Assembly: GCA_011391125.1 (NCBI GenBank)
Contig: JAABRE010000048.1
Coordinates: 1-39,634 of the forward strand
Source of the DNA: Synechococcales cyanobacterium S06
GTDB lineage: Bacteria; Cyanobacteriota; Cyanobacteriia; Cyanobacteriales; JAABRE01
Length of the DNA: 39,634 bases
Reading direction: 5' to 3'
Shown here: positions 17,761-23,441 of the stretch, piece by piece
How positions within the stretch are numbered: the first letter of the stretch is position 1
How the letters are laid out: the number at the start of each line of letters is the position of its first letter
Notes under the pieces: generated by a model
What the model saw: the letters and a program-made list of their open reading frames with translations, nothing else
Database searches by the model: none
What the model was told of the DNA's origin: nothing
Made by a program: the position numbers and the translations under genes

Positions 17761-18397
17761 ATGGCTTATATTATTTGCTCTATCAATGACAAAAGAGTTA
17801 TCAAAGATAAGTTTGATTGTGGTATTTCTGAATTAAATGAATATCTCAAAAAATATGCTAAACAAAATGATAAAAAGGGTATTGCTAAAACTTGGGTAGC
17901 AATTTTAGACGGGAATAATAACAGAGATATTTTAGGTTATTATGCTATTAGTATGGCCGAGTTAAAACAAGATTCTTTACCCGAAGATTATCGTCAAAAA
18001 TTACCTCGTTATCCCTTACCTGTAATTAAAATTGGCAAATTAGCAGTAGATAAATCTAGGCAAGGGAAAAGATTAGGGGAAACTTTATTAATTAATGCTT
18101 TATAGTAATTCCAATTAAGATGAGAACAGTTGAAAAATAGGTTCGTAGTTGCGCTTTAGCGCTTCTTAGGACTAAAGTCCAACAACAAACTAAAAACTTT
18201 TGTTTAATTTTTATTTGGAATTACTATTATATAGAGGAATACGTTTAGCGGAGGAGATTGGAGTTTATGGTTTTACAGTGGATGCAATTAATGAAAAGGC
18301 AAAAAACTTTTATTTAAACTATGGTTTTATTCCCTTACAAAATAATGAATTATCTTTATTTATTCCTCTCAAAAATTTACAAAAATTGTTGAAATAA
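17761..18397 (+). pseudogene. GNAT toxin (TacT-type) split by a MITE
   Basis: The 5' part (17761-18102) encodes 114 residues of a GNAT acetyltransferase: FDCGISELNEYLKK and, near the end, KLAVDKSRQGKRLGETLLI, the acetyl-CoA-binding motif A. The 3' part from 18230 encodes LAEEIGVYGFTVDAINEKAKNFYLNYGF, the C-terminal GNAT segment with its conserved tyrosine. Between them lies a 124-bp element flanked by a TTA duplication. Removing the element plus one TTA restores an open frame, ALYRGIRLAEE. Intact members acetylate the amino group of charged tRNAs and block translation. The inserted 127 bases shift the frame and bring TAG right after the first part, so the present gene should be dead. Confidence 0.93.
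18103..18226 (-). mobile_element. MITE family A, copy 2, inserted in the GNAT gene
   Basis: 124 bp with perfect terminal repeats TAGTAATTCC / GGAATTACTA, flanked by TTA on both sides (18100-18102, 18227-18229). A 3-bp duplication of TNA form is found with IS5-family (IS1031-group) transposases, so an IS5-like helper is possible; this is inferred only from size and sequence of the duplication. It is the inverse orientation of the copy at 4769. Similar internal palindromes occur at 21734-21778. Confidence 0.88.
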
Positions 18398-18468
18398 TTA
18401 ATTTTGTAGGCAATTTATCCCTCTAATTTCTAACACATTAATTTTGATTACCAATTACTCTTAAAAAA

Positions 18469-18585
18469 GATGGGTAAAATGGTAAATCAATGGTTTTTTC
18501 ATTAGATTATTCGCCATTTTACCCACCCTACAACTCAAATCATTAATTTTTGTAGAGTGGGTAATTGGCTATTTTGACGGGCTCT
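18469..18585. repeat. Palindromic repeat, GGGTAAAATGG/CCATTTTACCC type
   Basis: Downstream of the broken GNAT gene and hicA. It contains ATGGGTAAAATGG and CCATTTTACCCACCCTAC in inverse orientation, then a second decayed unit GTAGAGTGGGTAATTGG. The same family recurs around 24743-24895 and 25710-25935. No gene is visible in this gap. Confidence 0.6.
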
Positions 18586-18587
18586 TT

Positions 18588-18821
18588 TTACTTATCCAGT
18601 AACTCTATGAATTCTTCACCTGTTAAATTGGCATCATTGAGTATACTTTTCAACGTCTTTAGTTTGAGAATAGTTGTACCATGATAAGGAACAGTTACTC
18701 TTCTACCTTCTGAATTTTTGTAAATTTTATGACTTCCGCTTTGTCTAGTCAATGTAAAGCCAATTTTCTCCAACACACGAATGACCTCGACAGCCTTTAC
18801 TCTAGGAAACTTGCTACTCAA
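18588..18821 (-). CDS. hicA: HicA toxin
   Basis: 77-residue mRNA interferase of the double-stranded-RNA-binding-like fold, cutting mRNA when not neutralised. Hallmarks: VLEKIGFTLTRQSGSHKIYKN with the catalytic histidine H31 in GSHKIY, and RVTVPYHGTTILKLKTLKSIL. It overlaps the hicB stop by 4 bases, so hicB is translated first and coupled to hicA. The gene appears intact, in contrast to the hicA remnant near 22.3 kb. Confidence 0.93.
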   Translation of the reverse strand: MSSKFPRVKAVEVIRVLEKIGFTLTRQSGSHKIYKNSEGRRVTVPYHGTTILKLKTLKSILNDANLTGEEFIELLDK

Positions 18822-19042
18822 GCACTAACCTCCACCGATGTCAAACTGATTTGTCCTATCTTGGGCAAATCTTCACCACTGAGGAGACGATCCTCAATAT
18901 GTAAAGAAATAGCATCTTTGATATTTTCGAGAATCTCTTCATAAGAATCCGCTTGTGTGCAACAACCTTGAAGAGAAGGACAAAAAGCAAAATACCCTTC
19001 TTCATCTTTCTCTATAACTACGGGCCAAATCATATTCTTCAT
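18818..19042 (-). CDS. hicB: HicB antitoxin
   Basis: 74 residues with the HicB partial RNase H-like fold: WPVVIEKDEEGYFAFCPSLQGCCTQADSYEEILENIKDAI, containing the family FCP.LQGC..Q motif. No C-terminal DNA-binding helix-turn-helix is visible, only a short tail, so autoregulation may be weak or indirect. Translation is coupled to hicA by a 4-base overlap. Upstream, from 19043 to 19346, no gene is seen apart from the repeat at 19162. Confidence 0.92.
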   Translation of the reverse strand: MKNMIWPVVIEKDEEGYFAFCPSLQGCCTQADSYEEILENIKDAISLHIEDRLLSGEDLPKIGQISLTSVEVSA

Positions 19043-19161
19043 AGCAAAGATGTCAGTTTGAGTTGTTAGATTTAGATCATATATTGTCTATTTTAGAGTA
19101 TAATAGCGAACTTTTGCTGAACTCAACACTGGGAGTCTGTAAGGTTAATAAAACAGCGCAA

Positions 19162-19346
19162 AATCTAATTGGTTTTTAATCAGATTATTCGCTATTTTAC
19201 CTTTTAATTGCTAAGGTGTGTCACACAGAAAACTTATTGCTTAAATCATTATTTTAATAATGTGCCGCTATTAAATAAGTAGGGTGGGTCACACAGACAA
19301 CTTATTACTTGAATCATTATTTTAATAATGTGACGCACCCGACAAA
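19162..19346. repeat. Long direct repeat, left copy, flanking the PIN module
   Basis: About 185 bp beginning AATCTAATTGGTTTTTAATC. It contains a hairpin (AATCTAATT/AATCAGATT) and two copies of a subrepeat of about 63 bp bounded by AGGGTGTGTCACA and TGTGACACACCC-type ends. The whole block recurs in direct orientation at 20068-20258 with the same order of subparts. It directly precedes the stop codon of the PIN gene. Confidence 0.75.
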
Positions 19347-19754
19347 CTAGGGGTTTTTGAAAGGATTGACAATTTTGAGACCATCAATGGCTATGTAACC
19401 AAAATCTTCTGTATAGAGGGTTTGAACATTTGCCTCTAAGCAGGCTGCAACTATCATTGAATCCCAATGAGATAGACTAAAACGATTCATCAAAACTTCA
19501 GCACGATCAATAACGGCCCAAGTTGGCAAGGCCGTGTACCAAACTTGTTGTAAATCTCGAATATATTGGTATGCTTGAGCTCGATTATATCCTAAAGATT
19601 CTAGCTTGCGGCTTGCGGCTAAATACTCACACGCAACTTGCCAAATTAACACCCCATCTGTCAAACCAGACACCAAAGAAACGGCGATTGCTTGTTTAAC
19701 TAAATCACGGGGATCATTAATGTAAATTAAAATATTTGTATCAACAGCGTTCAT
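19347..19754 (-). CDS. PIN-domain ribonuclease toxin (VapC-like)
   Basis: 136-residue PIN-domain protein, start taken at ATG 19754, where the frame begins AVDTNILIYINDPRD; a longer frame from 19817 would run far into the upstream gene. The acidic active-site residues are visible: D5 in VDTNILIY, the acidic W-D-S-M of SHWDSMIVAACLE, and TEDFGY near the C-terminus. Such proteins usually cleave tRNA or rRNA. The gene overlaps the upstream antitoxin-like gene by 14 bases, as expected of coupled toxin-antitoxin genes. The pair lies between direct repeats. Confidence 0.87.
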   Translation of the reverse strand: MNAVDTNILIYINDPRDLVKQAIAVSLVSGLTDGVLIWQVACEYLAASRKLESLGYNRAQAYQYIRDLQQVWYTALPTWAVIDRAEVLMNRFSLSHWDSMIVAACLEANVQTLYTEDFGYIAIDGLKIVNPFKNP

Positions 19755-19983
19755 GTAACATATCCCTTGTAAATTGAGGAGCATTAACAGGAATTGGATT
19801 TTGTTGCATTCGCTCAACTAATGATTTGAGAAAATTTTGCCTAGCATTAAGATCAGAAATTGGAGGAGGAATCACTTGAGGTGATTGCACCTCAAGCTCC
19901 ACCTCAAGGCCTTCAGGAAAATTACAGGGTGTTTGGAGTATGAACGCACCATTTTGGTATATTGCTTTTAAAGTTTGGGGCAT
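19741..19983 (-). CDS. DUF104 (AF2212-like) antitoxin
   Basis: 80 residues. The N-terminus, LKAIYQNGAFILQTPCNFPEG, is the small beta-barrel typical of the AF2212/DUF104 antitoxin family often paired with PIN domains. The rest, ending QFTRDMLHERC, is a helical tail that would wrap the toxin. A ribosome binding site-like AGGAG lies upstream. Translation is coupled to the PIN gene by overlap. Confidence 0.85.
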   Translation of the reverse strand: MPQTLKAIYQNGAFILQTPCNFPEGLEVELEVQSPQVIPPPISDLNARQNFLKSLVERMQQNPIPVNAPQFTRDMLHERC

Positions 19984-20067
19984 TGTAAAAACTCCTTTTA
20001 GAAGTAAACTATCTATGAGTATTTAAGTGTTTATTTTATTATAAGATTAGCAAGGTAAAATAGACTT

Positions 20068-20258
20068 AATCTAATCGTTTTTTAATCAGATTATTTGCTA
20101 TTTTACCTTTTAATTGGTAAGGTGTGTCACACAGACAAGTTATTTCTTGAATCATTATTTTAATAATGTACCCCTATTAAATAAGTAGGGTGTGTCACAC
20201 AGACAAGTTATTACTTGAATCATTATCTTAATAATGTGACACACCCTACAAACTAGAG
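20068..20258. repeat. Long direct repeat, right copy
   Basis: Aligns with 19162-19346 over its whole length, with point differences and one small indel. Its second half, 20186-20248, is the cleanest example of the GGGTGTGTCACA hairpin unit. It ends directly before the stop codon of the beta-barrel gene. The 85 bases from 19984 to 20067 are noncoding promoter sequence. Confidence 0.75.
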
Positions 20259-21080
20259 TTAAATATTTTCGTTATTATCAATTTCCGAATTCTTATCAAT
20301 ATTGCCGAAACGACCACGACCTCCATATTCTAAGGAAAAACCCACTCTTGTATCTCTACCATTGACACTTAAAATAGTTTTAAAACCTAGTTCTGAGCCA
20401 CTTTTTTGATTCAAAGTATAACCCGTACGAAAGGAAAGAGAAGTAGTGGAAAAACTTGCCTTTTCTAAAGGAATAATATGACTAGCAGTGGCACTAAAAT
20501 TAATATGTTCATTAGCTATAAAACCTGCACCTATACCAAAAGCAATCGCATCTTCATCAAATTCTAATGACCGATTATAACCTAAAGAACCTAGTAAAAT
20601 TACGGGATCTTTTAATAAGGTTGCTGATGTTTGAACATTAACGCCCCAAGGATAAGAAACCCCAATAGCTAATCTCGGATCTAACACTTTGTTAGGTGCA
20701 AAATGATATTCTAAAGATAAATCTCCACTAATATCTGTCTCAGTTTCTGTATTAGTATTAGATTGATCTCCAAACTTTTGAGTTTCTTCTTTTATTAATA
20801 AATAAGGAATAATATTGCCATAGATACTAATATTTTTACTGAAACTATAGCTCCCTGAAAAACTTAAATTTAACTGTTTTTCCTGATAAGTAAAACTCGC
20901 AGGCTCACCAGAAAAATCAATATATTCTTCTTGTTGGCCATCAGGACTATAACCAATTCCCAAGGTATAAACGTAACTTCCAGCCTCACTATCAGGCAAT
21001 TTTAAGGGATCAATGGGAACTTGAGCCAACACTGGAGTAGCCAAGAAGGAAAAAACTATGGTTGCAATTGCTTTTTTCAT
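20259..21080 (-). CDS. Outer-membrane beta-barrel protein, FapF-like
   Basis: 273 residues with a Sec signal peptide: MKKAIATIVFSFLATPVLA then AQVP. The rest has alternating hydrophobic strands ending in aromatic residues and repeated Gly-Tyr/Ser patterns (LSFSGSYSF, LGSLGYNRSL, FSATASHIIPL, SFRTGYTL), typical of an outer-membrane barrel of the phenol-MetA-degradation/transporter family. The end is an acidic tail NIDKNSEIDNNENI. It overlaps the upstream C39 peptidase by 4 bases, so the two are co-translated. In Pseudomonas the Fap amyloid exporter pairs a C39-like FapD with the barrel FapF, so this pair may export a substrate. This is inference from architecture and gene order. Confidence 0.75.
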   Translation of the reverse strand: MKKAIATIVFSFLATPVLAQVPIDPLKLPDSEAGSYVYTLGIGYSPDGQQEEYIDFSGEPASFTYQEKQLNLSFSGSYSFSKNISIYGNIIPYLLIKEETQKFGDQSNTNTETETDISGDLSLEYHFAPNKVLDPRLAIGVSYPWGVNVQTSATLLKDPVILLGSLGYNRSLEFDEDAIAFGIGAGFIANEHINFSATASHIIPLEKASFSTTSLSFRTGYTLNQKSGSELGFKTILSVNGRDTRVGFSLEYGGRGRFGNIDKNSEIDNNENI

Positions 21081-21706
21081 TTACCTAATCTATATAAACG
21101 ATTTTCTGCCCAATTAAGGGTCTGATTTTGCTCTTGTCTGACTTGCTTTAATAAACTACGAGGAGTGGTCGGAATTAAAACCACACCTTCAAAACCCTTT
21201 TCCTTAATCAAGTCATTAAGATGAATAATTTTACGACCCCAAGAAGGATCTGCAATGACAACCCAATCTCCGAACATTCCCACCGCTAAAACATAATGAA
21301 GTTGAGGATTTGTCACATGAAGAATTAAAGGCACACCACCACGGTTAAAATAATCAGCTAAATTTTGAGGTGAAATTTTCATTCCCTGAGCGGAAATTCC
21401 CTTGGCAGCCAAGGCTTGTTGCAGTGCCAAAGCATTAATGCCTTTTCCGTCTTCAGGATTTTTACCACGATCTTTAATTGCTTGATGGGACAATTCTAGG
21501 ATTTCCTTTTCACTGGTTTCGATACCGTAGTAATAAATAAGCAAGGTGGCGATCGCCGCCGGACCACAGGTGTAATAACTGGTTTGGCCAACTACACCTT
21601 GATAACGGATATCCCGATAGGGAGTTATGGCTTTGCTTTCAACGGGTAGAGCCAGAAATCCTATATTGACGAATAAAGTTAAGCTGAGAAAAAAAGCTTG
21701 ATTCAT
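21077..21706 (-). CDS. Secreted C39-family cysteine peptidase, FapD-like
   Basis: 209 residues with a signal peptide (LSLTLFVNIGFLALPVES). The C39 core carries the oxyanion glutamine Q41 six residues before catalytic C47 (TCGPAAIATLL), H137 in LHYVLAVG and D153 in ADPSWG. C39 peptidases are usually fused to ABC exporters; a stand-alone, signal-peptide-bearing version points to periplasmic processing of a substrate. It is joined by a 4-base overlap to an outer-membrane barrel, the FapD/FapF arrangement. A truncated copy of its 5' end lies just upstream (21867-21978). Confidence 0.82.
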   Translation of the reverse strand: MNQAFFLSLTLFVNIGFLALPVESKAITPYRDIRYQGVVGQTSYYTCGPAAIATLLIYYYGIETSEKEILELSHQAIKDRGKNPEDGKGINALALQQALAAKGISAQGMKISPQNLADYFNRGGVPLILHVTNPQLHYVLAVGMFGDWVVIADPSWGRKIIHLNDLIKEKGFEGVVLIPTTPRSLLKQVRQEQNQTLNWAENRLYRLGK

Positions 21707-21733
21707 TTTTAAAATAAAGTTAAAATTAGGTTC

Positions 21734-21778
21734 GTTGTTGCGCTTTAGCGCACAAAGATAGCGCTAAAGCGCAACAAC
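21734..21778. repeat. 18-bp inverted repeat, GCGCTTTAGCGC family
   Basis: Perfect arms GTTGTTGCGCTTTAGCGC and its complement with a 9-base loop ACAAAGATA. It shares its core with MITE family A. It sits directly upstream of the C39 gene and might disturb or shape its promoter. Confidence 0.65.
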
Positions 21779-21789
21779 AAGCCATTAGT

Positions 21790-21866
21790 TTAGGTGGTGC
21801 GTTAATCGGATTTTTTCATCCTTGGTGTGGATGCCAAAATTATTGCCGATTAACACACCCTACGAT
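21790..21866. repeat. Repeat family C, copy 1 (TTAATCGG ends)
   Basis: About 77 bp bounded by GGTGCGTTAATCGG and CCGATTAACACACCC. It interrupts a duplicated C39 fragment and recurs at 22587-22662 with a different loop. Confidence 0.65.
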
Positions 21867-21978
21867 AGCCCTGAAATCTCATTTCTCGGTAGGGAGTTAT
21901 GGCTTTGCTTTCAATGGGTAGAGCCATAAATCCCATATTGACTAATAAAGTTAAACTGAGAAAAAAATTTTGCTTCAT
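21867..21978 (-). pseudogene. Truncated second copy of the C39 gene 5' end
   Basis: From ATG 21978 on the minus strand, about 36 codons match the start of the C39 peptidase, for example NFFLSLTLLVNMGFMALP versus AFFLSLTLFVNIGFLALP, and SKAITPYRE versus SKAITPYRD. The match stops where repeat family C begins. This shows that two tandem copies, or a local duplication, once existed and one has lost its 3' part. Only the signal peptide and a few further residues remain, so no enzyme can be made. Confidence 0.85.
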
Positions 21979-22067
21979 TTTTGAGTTTAGAAAAATATTC
22001 TGGACATAAAAGGAATTTTTGATTATGGTGATATTAACTACACTTGTATTATCAAAAACATCATATT

Positions 22068-22265
22068 ATGAAAATAAAAGCAATAATTCATCCTGCCGAA
22101 GAAGGAGGCTATTGGGCTGAAGTACCAATTTTTCAGGGATGTTACACCCAAGGTGAAACCATTGAAGAAGTATTAGAAAATCTTAAAGAAGTAATCAGTT
22201 TGTACACAGAGGATGAACCCGAAAATATTAGCCTGAATGATCGAGTAGTGGAACTAACGATATGA
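22068..22265 (+). CDS. hicB: HicB-like antitoxin, second locus
   Basis: 65 residues starting at ATG 22068: HPAEEGGYWAEVPIFQGC with the Q-G-C core, YTQGETIEEVLENLKEVI, the usual HicB-like pattern. A longer frame from TTG at 22044 is unlikely. Its stop overlaps the hicA start by 4 bases. The partner hicA is broken, so this is an orphan antitoxin at present. Short, with no helix-turn-helix tail. Confidence 0.88.
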   Translation: MKIKAIIHPAEEGGYWAEVPIFQGCYTQGETIEEVLENLKEVISLYTEDEPENISLNDRVVELTI

Positions 22266-22584
22266 AAGCAATCTCAGGGAAAAAATTAGCAGAAATACTG
22301 CAAAAAAAGGTTGGCAATTAATACGGGGGTCAAGGGGAGTCATTAGACCTCTTGCGAAACTCAAAAAATAGAATTGTCATTCTGAGCGTTAGCGAAGAAT
22401 CTCCGAGATTCTTCGCTGACGCTCAGAATGACAGTTTTTCGTAGTTTCGCAAGAGGTCTATTATCGTTTTCAAAAAGATAATCTCAATATTTCTATACCC
22501 ATTCACGGTAATCAAGATTTGAAAATTGGAATGCTCAAAAGCCTTATGAAACAAGCAAATTTAAGCGAATCTGACCTTATTTAA
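22262..22584 (+). pseudogene. hicA: hicA toxin remnant, frameshifted and interrupted by a MITE
   Basis: Three lesions separate recognisable HicA pieces. The start, ISGKKLAEILQKK, runs to a frameshift in a run of A near 22302-22308. The next piece, GWQLIR then VKGSH, has a second length change in a G run near 22325-22329. After SH, the 117-bp MITE interrupts. The frame resumes as YYRFQKDNLNISIPIHGNQD and DLKIGMLKSLMKQANL, the HicA C-terminus, to TAA at 22582. Joined, these give an ordinary HicA with the catalytic GSH. The gene cannot work. The homopolymer shifts could be sequencing errors, but the MITE alone inactivates it. Confidence 0.9.
22344..22460. mobile_element. MITE family B, 117-bp near-perfect palindrome
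   Basis: Terminal repeats TAGACCTCTTGCGAAACT / AGTTTCGCAAGAGGTCTA. The interior also pairs: GTCATTCTGAGCG and its complement, around GATTCTTCGC. The whole element can fold as one long hairpin with a small loop. The flanks fit a 2-bp TA target duplication, because removing the element plus one TA restores SHYYRF in HicA. It is unrelated to family A. Confidence 0.85.
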
Positions 22585-22586
22585 AG

Positions 22587-22662
22587 TTTAGGTGGTGCGT
22601 TAATCGGATTTTTTCATCCATACCAAGGATGAAAAAATTATCGCCGATTAACACACCCTACG
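22587..22662. repeat. Repeat family C, copy 2
   Basis: Starts TTTAGGTGGTGCGTTAATCGG just after the hicA remnant stop and ends with CCGATTAACACACCCTA. Its middle TTTTTTCATCC and GGATGAAAAAA pair, so it is a more complete hairpin than copy 1. Confidence 0.65.
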
Positions 22663-22674
22663 ATCTACTACGAT

Positions 22675-23193
22675 CTACCAAAACAATCTAATCAATATCC
22701 CTGCTTCAGTCCACGGTAAATAAGCTTTTACTATTCCTTTTCCGGCGGCGACAGCGTAACCTTTAAATGTACAGTCGCTTGCCCAGCCAAGATAACATTT
22801 ACCGCCGTGAATAAGTGCTCCTTTACCTGCACCGTAGATACCCGGCATAAACCACAAAGCTTCCCCTTCGATTTGTTCTAATTCCTCAGAAGAAAGAGCT
22901 TGACCTTCAGGAAGGACTACAAAAGCTTCCGAATTCAAAGCCAATTTATCAGCTTCTTTGTTACCAAATGAAGTTGGATTTAAAATTTCTTTACCTTTGA
23001 GACTTGCTTCGCCTTTGAGTGCGATATAATCCTTAACTGGGATAAGTTGCACTGCACCCTGAGTATCAGGAGTTGTGGATTTTAACATAACAGAATTTTC
23101 TTGTTTTTGGCTAGTTTCCTGTTCTCTAATTGGATTAGCAAAAACCGGAATCATACTAGCATTAACCATTACAAGACTAACGAGACTTGCCAA
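22675..23193 (-). CDS. Putative exported precursor with double-glycine-like leader motif
   Basis: About 172 residues, unrecognised as a whole. The N-terminus is a hydrophobic export signal (LVSLVMVNASMIPVFANP). Far inside, residues 100-111, LSSEELEQIEGE, match the double-glycine leader consensus LSxxELxxIxGG at nearly all positions, the last Gly being Glu. The 61 residues after it are Gly-rich with two Cys (GIYGAGKGALIHGGKC; SDCTFKGYAVAAGKG) and end with LIRLFW, features of small bacteriocin-like or pore-forming peptides. The start is uncertain: TTG at 23193 lacks a charged N-region, while ATG at 23223 is one base out of frame with MRKILKLKTF-like sequence. It may therefore be a recent frameshift or use a rare start. 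Confidence 0.55.
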   Translation of the reverse strand: MASLVSLVMVNASMIPVFANPIREQETSQKQENSVMLKSTTPDTQGAVQLIPVKDYIALKGEASLKGKEILNPTSFGNKEADKLALNSEAFVVLPEGQALSSEELEQIEGEALWFMPGIYGAGKGALIHGGKCYLGWASDCTFKGYAVAAGKGIVKAYLPWTEAGILIRLFW

Positions 23194-23305
23194 AAAAGTT
23201 TTAGTTTTAATATTTTACCTCATAAAATATTTAGACTTAATGATTATTTTAGTTTTAAATGATTGCATCAAAGTAACATTTAGTAGCTAATTTCTAAAAT
23301 TAATT

Positions 23306-23340
23306 TAGTGGGTTTTAGTGGGTTTTAGTAAGTTTTAGTA
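23306..23340. repeat. Short tandem repeat of GGGTTTTAGT type
   Basis: Three to four imperfect units of TAGTGGGTTTTAGTGGG type, 10 bases each, in the gap between divergent genes. The rest of the gap 23194-23441 shows no gene. It may lie in the promoter of one of them. Confidence 0.55.
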
Positions 23341-23441
23341 CCGTGATCTAGGTAATGTTTACAAAACTTAATTCTTAGTGACAAAAAGTATGTTTTTGCT
23401 GTTAAAATACAAATAATTTTACTGAGATTAAATAATGTTCT

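Noticed and set aside
18200-18397. Independent small gene after the broken GNAT gene
   Set aside because: Its first codons lie inside the MITE, and the rest is the C-terminus of the split acetyltransferase.
22262-22340. Programmed frameshifting in hicA
   Set aside because: Two changes in homopolymers plus an insertion element are better explained by decay; the MITE prevents any full product.
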